Shown piece by piece: positions 45,857-57,800 of a stretch of 64,000 nt of DNA (position 1 is its first letter; each line of letters begins with the position of its first letter). A program made the position numbers and the translations under genes. The stretch covers positions 299,741 through 363,740 of the forward strand of contig VZTI01002345.1 of the NCBI GenBank assembly GCA_013397865.1, read 5' to 3'. The notes below the pieces were generated by a model. The model was not told the DNA's origin. It did not search any database and was given only the letters and a program-made list of their open reading frames with translations. The stretch is from Struthidea cinerea. Taxonomy: Eukaryota; Chordata; Aves; Passeriformes; Corcoracidae.

Positions 45857-48800
45857 CTGAGCAGAAAGCACAGGGCAGGGGTTAGGAGGTGGCTTCAGTG
45901 GAGGTCACGGGGCAGGAGGGAGCTAGAGCAGAGCCTGGGGGGTTCCAGGAGGACCCAGGGACACCTGATTTCACTGGAATGGTGCTGAGCGCCAGCACTT
46001 CTTTCCAAATTCCCTCCCCCCCACACCAGAAGATGTGACCTCCACCCTCAGCTCTCCGCCCAAGCCACAGCACCATAGGAAACCTCATTTCTCACCTTCA
46101 GCTTGTGCAGGGCCAGGTTGCCCAGGTGCCAGTAGACCTTGCAGTAGTACAGGGCCTCTGCCGAGCTCTGCAGCACGGGGGGATGCATGGCCAGGGTCTT
46201 CAGGTAGCAATCCTCGGCCATCTCATACATGTGCAGCAGCTCATAGGCTGCAGCCAGGCGGTGGAAGGCAACCAGCTCCTGCAGCTGATCCCCTGGAAAA
46301 GGGTGGGTGGAATCAGCCAGCTTCTGCCATGGATCTCCTGGAAAAGCCGCTGATCCAGCTCGATCCATCCCCAGCCCTGCTAAGCCACTTTGGATGCATT
46401 TTCTCAGCAGCCTGGGGGCACGGATACCTCCGAGAGGAAAGAGAGCCATGGGCAAGGCTGTTGGTGCCACAGCTGGACAGACTGGCCCAGGAGTTTATCA
46501 TTCAGCCAGGGGGTTTTTTGGGTGCTGGAGGGGCTGTTCCAAGACTGGTCCCATCCCAGACATTTCAGCTGGCATTTCGCCCATCCAAACTATTTCTGTG
46601 ATGGGAAGGGGTGAGGTTTTTAGGAGAACCAGGGCAGAGGAACTGCTCAGTCCTGTGCCTTCAGCAGACTTCCTGTGCTCTGGGGTAGCAAAAACCCTCT
46701 GCTGTCACACAGCTGGAAAAAAGGGAAGTGGCCTAAAAAAGAGTCATGATTTAGGGTAAGAATAGGTCCAGCAGTCTTAGGAAAGCAAGAGATCCCCTTT
46801 TCACATGGACACTGTTCTCGTGCACAGGAGCCAGTGACTCCCAGTGCCCTGTGGGGGAAAATCACTGACTGACCAGTAAGTCCCAGTAACTTTTGGTGTA
46901 AATCACTCACCGACCCTGAGGCTGAGCCTGGCTGCCAGCGTGGCAAACTCCAGAGCCTTCTCGTAGCCCTGCAAGCTGATCTGCAGCTCTGCCAGTTTAT
47001 TGAACAGCCTCAGCTCTGTCTGGGTGGCCTTGAGTTTCCTGGCCAAGGGCACAGCACCTCCCTAAGGAGAGAGAAAAGTGAGGCCAGGGTGTTGCTGTAG
47101 GGGTCAGCGCTGCCTGAGGAGGGGTGGCAGAGCAGCAGGACAAAGACCAAGGCAGGGGATGGGGTGGTGGAGCACTGCAGATTTTGGATTTAGTCCCTTC
47201 TTTCCCTTGAAAATGAGTTTTATACCCCGGAGCGCAGCTCTCAAAGCCTGAGCCTCACACCTCTGCCCTTCCTTGGGTGCCTGGAGTTCTGACTGGGTGT
47301 CCCCAGGAGTGACCAGCTCACACCTAACACCACCAGGTTTTGTAATGCAAGGAGCCTGTTCCCAATCCCAAATGATCTCTGGGGTTTGCAAAAAACATCT
47401 GTGCTCCAGGTCTCCCACTCTGGTACCATCAGGGTCATCCTGTCCCTGTCCACCCTCCATCCTTTTGGTCTGCCCTGGGGCAAAGCCCCCCCAGCCAGCA
47501 CCCTGTGGGGACACAGGGACAGAAGTGCTCAGAGGCCTCCATACCCTGTAGAACTCCACTGCTCGGTCCCTGTTCCTGCTGCCATTAAAGAAGGTGTCAC
47601 CTGCTTTCTCATAAAGATCCATGGCCAAGGAGAAGTTGTCCCATTTCAGAGCAGTCTGGATGGCTGCCTGGAAGGAAAAAGGGGCTGCAGTGAGATTCGG
47701 AAAGGCAGAGACATTGGTGTGATGAAATAAACCCCAAATTTTAGGAGCTGCTCTTCCAGTTTGCAGCTCAGCCGATAAAATAATGCTGGAGATGGAGAGA
47801 AACCAGGAGTCTTCTACTCCAAGGACTTCCCCGGCACTTATCCCTTATTTATGGATATTTCAAGGGGAATTGGTCACTTGGCACCTCCAGCTTCCTTTGG
47901 CACTCCTACGTCAATGAATTCACTTATTTTCACCCCAAAATCATCTAAGCTCAGTCGATGGAAAGGAAGAGAGGAAATTCAGTGCCTGAGGGGAAGGCTA
48001 GAGCTCCTCCTTCCAGCAGCAGGTTTACAGTGCTCAGAACTTCCCCTTCCAGGTTTTCCAGCCCCAAAAGGCTGTGATGGGAATGCATCCGGCCAGGGTG
48101 GGAATGGGACAGCTCCAGCCACCTCCTCCATACCTGGAAGTACATTTCCACCAGCTCATCCTCCTGTAGAAGATAATAGAGTTTTCCTGCCTGCAGCCAG
48201 GCCTCTGCTGCCTTCACAGCCTCCTCGAGGTCGATGAAGATCCTCAGGCTCTGCTTGGTGCAGTCCAGGGATTGTCTCAGAGCCCTGTGATGGCAACAGG
48301 CAAAAAGGCATTTCAGAGGAGTCACAGGGCACTCGCAGCTGTCCCCACACCACCTCCTCATGGCACTGACCCCCTGCCCACTCCTCCTGTGGTTACCAAG
48401 CCTCTTTTCCAGCCCCTGGTCACTGGAGGACACAGGGACAGGCAGCAGGATGAGCCAGTGGGTTGGAAACAAAATCAGCAGTGTCCAGGGCAGTTTGTTT
48501 GCTTGGTGTCCCTCCTGCTGGCAGCCGGGCCCCAGCTGTCCCGGGAGCCCAGGGAATGGGGTGCTTTGTGATCCTAAACAGTGCCGTTCCCATGACAGGC
48601 ATCTGCTCCCTGAATACCTTCCCCCTGAACTCACCGTGGCCTGGCTGGGGAGGTGAACATCCCAGCTGGGGACAGCCCTGCCCATTTGTCCTTCTGGGAC
48701 ATGGGAGCCAGCTCTCCACTCTTTGATCCATTTGCCTTCGAGGCCTGTGGCCTGGCCCGGCCTCCTCCTCTCCTCTCCTGCCCAATCTCACCAGCCCCAC

Positions 48801-51800
48801 GCAGGTGTCAGGCAGGAGATTAAAGGCGAGCTGATACCGGGTTTTAAGCACCTCCTTTGGGTCTTAAGTCCCTCCCTGGGGACAATGTCCCAGCAGATAT
48901 AGGGAGGGCAGCCTTGGCAGCTGGAGGCTGGAACCAGACTTACTCAAAGAGCAGATTAGGAGCCTATTTTCACCGGGGAGTGGTGATTAATCACTGGGAT
49001 AAGCTTCCCAAGGAAGCAATGAATTCCCTGTCACTGGGTCTGCTCTGCTGAAGGCTGGACGTCCTGGAAAACTGTGTTTGGCCAGACTCCACTTCTGTCT
49101 GGGACAACATTTGCCCAGCTCTGGTTGACATTGAGCTGATCCCTCTCACAGCACGGTGACAAATTTCAGAACCAGAACTGGGGGGCAGCTGGAGCCACCA
49201 CACCCCTTCCCACCCCACTCGAGGGACACCCCAGGAAAGCCACTGCCCTCTGGCAGTATCCAACAAGCCCCAGCCACTCACTCAGGTGTGCCCAAAGCCT
49301 GGTAGAGCTGGCTGAGGGCCTGCCTGGCACTGCCCTCCAGCTCCCTGTCCTGCAGCTGCCGTGCCAAGGACGCCCAGTGCTCGTGGTAGGTGATGCAGGC
49401 CTGCAGGTCGGGGCACACTTTGCTGTAGAAGTGGCACAGACACTCGGTGACGTGCAGCTGACCTGTGTGGCACAGGGAAAGGGAGAAGGACAGGTCAGGG
49501 GACAGCGCTGGGGACCTGGCAGGGTCGAACACTGCCCTGCTCCCCTCTGTACTCACTCCTCAGGTTCTGCCACTTCAGGGCAAACCCCAGCGCCAGTTCA
49601 TAGCACAGTTTGCCATCTTCCATCCTCTGCCTGTCCACCATGGCCTCTGCCAGCCACAGCAGCACCTGTGCCAGCTCCATGTCCAGCTGTTGGTGTCCCT
49701 GGAGCTCGGCGTAGAGCTGGACTGACCACAGCAGGTAGAGCTCGGCCAGCTGGGTGGCACCGCACGAGAGGCTCAGCTTGCCCAGGTTAGCCAGGGACAC
49801 GGCCTGATTCCTCCTGTTCCCCGTCTCCTTGGCCTTGTGCAGGGCCCTCAGGAAGTTCTCTGCAGCCTCCTGAATGTGCCCTTCGCCCCTGAGGGCCATG
49901 GCCAGGAGGTTGTGCACAGCCCCGCCCTGGGTCTCGCTGTCCGTGCCACGCAGTGACCGCAGCAGCTGCCGCAGGATGTCCCCAGCTGGGCCCGGCTGCT
50001 GCTGCAGGAGGTACATCCACCCCAGGGACAGCGAGGACTCAAAAGCCTCCTCCTCCCCCATCAACTTGCCCAGGGCTGCAGCCCTGGCTGCGTAACAAAC
50101 TGCCCCGTCCAGCACCCCGTGCTGCAGGTACATCCTGGACAGGACGGCACAGAGCGTCCTCTGGGTGGGCACGGCTCTGCCCTCGCAGCAGAACTGCAGC
50201 GCTTGCTTGAGGTACAGACAAGCCAGTGCTGGGATGCTGCTCCTATCCAGCTGCTTCCCCTGGAGTTTGGAAGCGTTTTGGAGGATGAAGCCAGCTCTCC
50301 AGATGGGCGTCGGTGTCCCCTTGGTACCGCTGGGGACAAAGGACCTGGCGGAGGCCAGCGCAATGTTTGGCAGGCACTTCTTGTCATAGAGGTGGCACAG
50401 GGTGGCAGTGGCATCCAGTGGCCCAGCACAGGTGCCTGGGCCGAGCCAGGTGGTGCTGAGACACTGGAGATGCTCCAGGAAGGGCAGCACCTCCTCGGTC
50501 CTGCCCAGCTGCAGGAAGAGCTTGACGATGAGGAAGCAGATCCGGGCCTCCAGGGGAGCGTTGCCCACAGCGATGGCTTCCCTCAGGATGTATGTCAGGA
50601 GCTCCAGCTCGTTCTCCGAGCTGAAGGAGCGGCCAGGCAGGCACACGAGCAAGGTCACCGTCTTCCCCAGCAGGCAGGAGAACTTGTGCTTCATGTTCTG
50701 CTTCAGGTAGATGGAGGCCAGGCTCACGTGCAGCGCTGCCAGCAGGGGCAGGTCCCCAAAGCCCCTGTCCAGGACACTCATGGCTTCCTCAAAGTACACC
50801 CGAGCCTGGGAGAACTTGACCTTTTTGATGCAGAGCTTACCCAAGAGGAAACAGAGCCTGACGTGAGCCCAAACTGAATGAGTCCTCTTGGCCCAGTTCC
50901 GGGACGTCTCGAGGTACAGGACCAGTTCATCCTCATCAGAGAAACCATAAAAAGTGGAGTGGAGAAAGGAAAAGCTGAGGTCATAAAAGCTCTGAAAACT
51001 CGGCACAAAACTGTCTTGGTTGAGAAAGGTCAAAATGGGGTCAAAGACATCAGCATCCTCCATGTGCCCAGCATTGAGGTCAATGAAGAATTTAGGATAA
51101 TCCAAGTCATCCAGCTTCTCCAGGAGAACATCTTCCAGTGTGGCAGGGGCGGCTTCACTGCCTGGGCTGGACAGCTCCGAGGTGCTGCTTGTAGCCCAGT
51201 CATTGATTTCCTCCCAGGACTGGAGCACTTGGATTTCATTACTGCCACGGAGAGCAGCCTCTGGAATGGACAGGGAAACCATAGTGGGATTAGGAAGAGA
51301 TTCTTCCCTGTGGCTGCCCCATCCCTGGAAGTGCCCAAGGCCAGGTTGGATGGGGCTTGTAGCACCCTGGGATAGTGGAAGGTGTCCCTGCCCATGACAG
51401 GGGGCGGCACTGGATGAGCTTTAAGGTTCCTCCCAACCCAAACCATTCTCTGATGTTTCCTCATGTCCAAATTCACCCTCAGAAGTCATCACCAAAGCCT
51501 CCCCCTTCTGTCCCCTCCTCATACTCACCTGGTGGCACTTTTGGGAACATGGCTGTGGGTTCAAAACCATCTGTACAAAGAGACAAACAGAAAACAAAAC
51601 CCCAAATCCTTGGCCAGTGTCAACGTGCAGAAATCAGCTGAAGTCCCAAAGCCTCCCACTCCAGCAGTTGCCCCCAACTTGGGGCTCTCCATGGGGATCC
51701 AGGGGCTGGGAAAGGAAAGGGGACGCTCACCCAGCCGGTACACAGAGGTGATGTCAGTGCGTGCCAGGTCCCCCAGGAGGGTGGCAAAGTGCTGCTCGTC

Positions 51801-54800
51801 ACCATCGCAGGGCATGTGCAGGACTGGGGACTTCTCCTCTTCGCTCAGAAACACAAAGCCCTTTCCCCTGGGGTGGGGCAGGAGAAGAGAGTCAGTGTGT
51901 CCCCAGCGCCTGACACTGCAGCTGGCCTGTGGGGTGGGGTGGGGTGGGATGGNNNNNNNNNNNNNNNNNNNNNNNNNNNNNNGGGATGGGATGGGATGTT
52001 TTCCCATCCCTTCTCTTCCTCCCACCACACAAGTTCTGCGGAAGATGAACACAGGATTTTGGACACCTTCCCCATCCAGGTTCTCCATGAAGGAACAGAA
52101 AGGTACCAGAGGAAAGGACCTATTGGGGATTTTTTGGAATCCAGAAGCCACAGGACAGCACCAGATTTGCTCTGTCCTTTCTGGAATGTCAGAGAAAAGT
52201 GCTACAACTCACCTTGAGTGACTCTGAGTGAGGAAGCCCAGCAGACCTTGGTTAAAACCTTGTCCTCCCCCACACTCTGGGAGGAGAAGCCTTTTGGGAT
52301 GGACATTGAACGGGAGCCACCAACAGAGACAACTGCCTGAGTCGGGGTGGGATTTGTCACCCTCCCTCCCTGGACAGCCCTTGCTGTGTCCTCAGGAGGC
52401 TGTGGGATTCTGCTCTGTGCCAGTGGCTGTTCTGCCTCCACATCCAGGGGCAGGAGCCTGGAAAGCAGGACTTGATTTCCTCGGCAGGGAATGCTCTCCC
52501 CACCCTTGCCAGGCTCCCAGCCCCTCAGAGCTACAAACTGAACACATTTCCAGGACAAACTGGGAAGCCAGTTTGCAGGAAGCCAGATTAGCCCAGGGCT
52601 GGATCTGTTCCTCTGCAAGAACCACCTCAGGCAGGTGAAAAAATTGCTTTGTCTGGGCTGCAGCAGAGCCTGGCCAAGGCTTCTGCTCACACCTGAAACC
52701 CACCCTCTGTGAAGGTCCTGCAAAGCAAAGCACCTGCCCTAGGCTCTCATCCAGCCTTCAGCTGGGATTTGGAGCCTCCCCTCCCTTTTCTCCAGGATTT
52801 AAGTTAAATAAACTCACAGAGGTTCGCAAGCCTCGGGGCTGACGTGTCGGGTGGGAACGAAGCCGATGCTCCCGGTGCTGAGGGATTTGCCCACAAACCA
52901 GCGGAGTCCCGGGATGAAGAAGCCGATAATTTCTATGGAGTCTCCTTTGGAGAAGCTCAGCTCATCCCACGCTGCTCCTCTGTGGTCCTTGGTGGTGATG
53001 CACCTGCCTTTGACTGGGAAACCAAGGCAAACAAGGGAATTTCAGTGGGATCCCTGCTAAACTCCCTCACTGGAAAAGACCTGGGCAAGGAGCGGCCATG
53101 ATTCCAGCTGGAGAGGGCTGCCTCTCTCTCCCCTAGGATTTACTGTGATCCTGGATCCAGATCTCTGCCATTTCTCCTTGAGGAGTGGATTATGATAAAA
53201 AATAAAAGAGGGATGGATGAACTCCACACTGGAAATGTGGAGCTTCACAGACACTACCCTGTCTCAAGTCTGCCAGGAGTGGAATCTTGGACAGTTCAAA
53301 TGTCCATCCCTACATGAGCAACTCACACCTGCAGGGACCTGCTGTGTCCAGCATGCTCTGAACTGGACTGGACTGGGGTTGGTGGGTGGGTGGTGGGCAC
53401 AGGCTGGACCCTCACGATTTGAAACCTCACTCCTGAAAGAATTAAAGGAAACATAAAATTGAAGGAGGACGGGGAAAACCCAGTGGCAGAAGGGTGTCAC
53501 CAGCAGCTCTCTGCTCTCTGTGTTCCTCAGATCATCCTTCTAAGCACACACAATTTGCAAGCTCTGATCCTGCATTCCAGAGAGTCCAGAGATGCGGTTG
53601 TGGCCAAATCCAGGTTTCCAAGAGCTGTCACTCACCAATGGCCTGAGAGCTCGTCCCGCTGATCTCCTGGGAGAGGCCAAAACTCATGGCATAATTCTTC
53701 AGGAACCACCTGCAAGGCAAAGGGACCCTCACTGGTCGTCCCTGAGCAGTCCTGTCCTCAGGCCAGCCCCAGGGATGGTGTGACACCACAAGGGAAGAGC
53801 AGGATAAATTTGCCATCTTTGGGGAAGGTTTCTCCAAGTAAAAAGAGCTGTGGGTGTCCTTGAGGCTGAGCCAGGTAACCAACAGGAAACCCCACTTTAG
53901 GCATTGCCTAAATTTTTCTGCCACTTCTTCATCCGTAAATCAGAGATAATGTCCTGACCTAAATCAATCCCTTACAGAAATGACAGCTGAAGTAGGAGCA
54001 TGTCCTTGCTCTGTCCCATCCGCAGCATTGATTCCAGTGGCTGTCTTTATGGCTAAAGTGGATCCTCATGGAAATATCCTCAGGGAATTGTGAGCAGTTT
54101 TGCAGCCCAGCCTTGGTGCCAGTCACGCATCAGGATCAGGAAAAGATCCTGGTTTGAGCCCTTTAATTCACCACTTACTGGTAAAAGGGGTGCGGTATCG
54201 GCTCCAGAGCTGTCACGGGCACCACGCCTCGCTGCCCCGTCAGCAGGGACGTCCCTTCCCACTTGGAATCCTGTCCAACACTCTTCACATGGATCAGCTC
54301 GTTCCTGCAGAGCTGCAGGCCCTCCTCACCCTCCTGCTCCGACTTCCAGACTCTGGGCACTGCCCTGGAGAAAAAGTTCCCTGCAGAGGGAAAGAGTCAG
54401 AGATCAGATCAGTGCATCAGCACAGGCCTCCAGCAGAGGATTTTCAGGAATTCCCACCACACCTTCCTGGAGGAGCAGATCCATGTAGATGGTGGCCAGG
54501 TGCTCTTCATCCACGGTGACCCTGAGCTCTGTGTCCTCCACCAGGGCACAGTCCAGCCAGAACTCCTGGCCAAAGAGGAGCTGCTCCAGGCAGGTCCCCA
54601 CGTACCCTGAGAAGCCAAGAGGGGGATCAGGGTCAGCATCTCCCTCCCTGGGCAGCAGGAAGGGTCTGTGGGGACAGACAGGCAAAAGCTTCTAATTTTG
54701 TCTCCAAAATTTCCCAGAATGAATCCTCCTGAGTGTCTTCCACTGATCCAAACAGAGATTTCATAAACAGTGGACTGCAAAGTTTTCTAATTCATATTCT

Positions 54801-57800
54801 CACTGTCCACCCTGAACATAACAGGTCTGTAGTGTCAGACAACGCCTTCTCCAAAAACCCTTCTCACCCTGTCTGGTTAGACCTTGGAAACGTTACCTAA
54901 AGTCAGATACGTGGAAAACTTCCAGACTTCCTCCAGGGTTTTGAAGGTGAGGAGGAAGCGATCCTCGTGTGCCTGCACACAGACCAGCCTGGCTGACAGC
55001 TCCTGCACACGGGAGACAAAGCAGCATCAAGGGATAGTCCTGGAGCCTTGGAATCCAGCGGGGAAGGAGAGTTCAGCCCAGGCTGGGATTTGTAGCTGGG
55101 ATTTGTTTATATAAAACCCAACCTGAGAACTCTGTGCCTGTCCAGAGCTGCCACCTCCAGCAGGGGCACGGATTTGGTGATCCCAGCCCTGTGAATTCCT
55201 AGCTATTTAGGGTCAGATCCCCCAAAATGACACAAGGCTCAGCTTTGCCTCTCATTTGCCATAAGTTCATCTCCCCCGTTATTCCAGTCCCCTCCAGAGT
55301 CCCCTGCGGTGGCTTTGGAGGAACTTTTCCTCTGGTTTGGTATTCCAGCACACCTCCCACCATTCCAGGAGCATCCCAGAGTGCTGGGATGGGGTTTCTA
55401 CCTTGAACAGGGCACAGACACCTCTGTCATCACTCTCCAGAGCCCACAGCTTCTTCCTGGCAGCTTCCTGGAGCTGGGAATTGCGGCACCGGGAGGAGCA
55501 GCTCTCGACAGAGAAGGAGAGCGAGATCTCTTGGAAAGGAGAAGAGCAGGATTAAAGGGGAGGAGGAGCTCTGTGGCACCCAGAGCCACCCCTGCCACCC
55601 AGAGCCACCTCTGCCACCCTGCCAGGCCCACCAGAGCCTCCAGCCTGGCTGTGATGCTCAAACAACACCAACCCAGCCCGTCCTCCCCATTCAGCCACCA
55701 AGGTGAGACTCGAGGCACTGCAGGGGTGGATTCAACCACAGGAAATCTGGGAGATCCCACAGGCAGCCCTTACCTGGTGGAAAGCTGTCCCTGAGAGCCA
55801 GCAGCACCACGGAGGGGACTGGGGAGCCGTGTCCTGCCTCTGGAGTGGGGCTGCTCTGCTCCGTCACCCCAGCCTTACCTGGAGAGGAGGGGACAGAGCA
55901 GAGCTGCTGGAAAATGTGGAAGAGGTTTTGGATCCTTCTGCCTCAGCTGAGAGCTCCTGGGAGCACGGCCCTGCAGATCTGACTGGGGATTGTGTGGATT
56001 GGGAACCTCGCTGAAGTCTTGCTCAAGGTTGGAGAGATCCATGGGAGTGATGTGGCCTAACTCCATCATTCCCTTGATGTCAGGCTTTTTTTTTTCCAGA
56101 GCTGGAATGGCTCTGGAGCGAGGAGATTTTCCCTCCTTGTTCCTGGATAGACCCTCACTGAGCAGATCTGTTAAAAGGGTGAATCTCCAGCGGAGGGGTT
56201 TTTGGAGGGGGCCTCAGCTCCCCAGCACAGGAGAGCCAAGGCCTTGCAAAACTCTTTGTTCAAAAATATGAAAATCAAAATGAGATTTTCTCCTCTGGTG
56301 GGTATCCCAAATCCAGGCTGCATTCTCCCTCTTCCACACACCATCAACTATTGCCATAAAGGATTCAGGGCCTGCAACTTGAGCTGCTAATTATGTTAAT
56401 GAGAGCTGAGGCACACAAAACTCCCGCCTGCTCTTCCACAGCTGCACTGGCGGTGGAGGGATAACCAGATTAAAACCCAATTTCTGTCAGTGATCAGATT
56501 GGATTTGTGAGAGAAACACGTACCTGGAGTTGGGGAGTTTTGTAAGTCACTGCTGTGACCACAACTCTGCTCTACAGTTCTTTCTATTGAGCTAGCTTTG
56601 CCAAGGCACTCACACAAACTGGGATTTGCTAAGCCACTCACATAAACTGGGATTTGCATGCAGAAATGTAATTCTTACTTAGAGAAACAGAACTCTGATT
56701 TAGAGCGAGAAAGTAGAAAAGAACAGCCCAAGGCTGGACATGTCATGAAGAAGTTTTTCTTTGGAAGAAAAGGCCCTACATTGAACAAAGTCTTAGCAAA
56801 GGATTTCATGTGGCAGCTCCATCCCTTCCACATGTGGGGGAAACGAAGGAGGGGAAGTGAAAGGAGGCAGAGGCAGAACTAAATCTGAGCTGGCTGCTGC
56901 CATTGCTCCGCTCCTGCCTGTCCTTGGCCCTCCCTGTGCCCCAGCAGACCCTGGCAGGGCCTGGGGATGGGTACCTGATGCCATTCCCCGGAGATGGGTA
57001 CCTGCTGCCATGGTCTTGTCCCGCCACCATTGTCCCCGGCGGTGCAGTTGGTCCCAGCGGGGCAGGAGCTCGGGGGAGCGGGGCCAGCAGGACTCACACT
57101 CCTCACCTGGGGAACACGGAGGGTGGGCAGAGGTGTCCGGATCCCTGGCAAGATTCTCCCTGCCCGAGAGGTCTCCGTGGGATGTGCCACAGGAGGTGGC
57201 AGGTGGGACACTGCTCGTGCCACCTCTGCCGGCAGCAGGACAGAGCCTGTCCATGGGTGCCCAGAGCCAGGAAGGGGCCAGGGCTCACTCTGGCTGCTTT
57301 CACGGGTTGTGTTTATTTTCATTTGGGCCAGAAAGGGAACTGGGAGCTTTTTTTTCAAGGGACCAATTGAAACTGCGGCTGAGGAGTTGTTCCCAGTCAT
57401 GCCAGTGACTCAGTGACCTCCCCAGTGCCAAAATATTTTGTAAGAGTGGGCAGGAAACAGCTCCAGCCCCGAGCCAGGCAGGTCCCAGCGCTCAGGGCTG
57501 CACTCCTGGCCCAAGGGCTGGGTGCCCATGGCACCTTCTGGCCCTGGCTCTTCTGGGGGACACTGGCCACAGCGGCCGGCCCTGAGCCATGTCCCTCCTC
57601 CAGCCCATTGGGACACACTGGAATGGGAATGGTGCCTTGGGGGATGCCAGCATGCCACGGGCTCTGCCTGGGGGGCTCCTGGGCAGGGAGGGTGGCAAGG
57701 GGAAAAGCCAACAGCATGGGAATAAACCAACCCCCCGAGTGATCCTGTCCCTTCCCTGGCCAAGCGTGCTGCCTCACTCCCTACACACCCTAATCCAAGA

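Larger units (their letters stand above)
51868..52817 (-). other. SH3TC2: SH3TC2 intron 8
   Basis: About 950 nt with a G-rich pentamer repeat and an assembly gap 86-115 nt upstream of exon 9. It also carries a long open frame on minus (52202-52723) that mimics an exon; homology and phase show it is spliced out. Confidence 0.75.

Noticed and set aside
52202..52723. Possible extra SH3TC2 exon in intron 8 with acceptor, donor CAAG|GTGAGT and a phase that would join exon 9
   Set aside because: The frame compatible with exon 9 contains a stop, and exon 8 joins exon 9 directly in phase with residues matching human SH3TC2.
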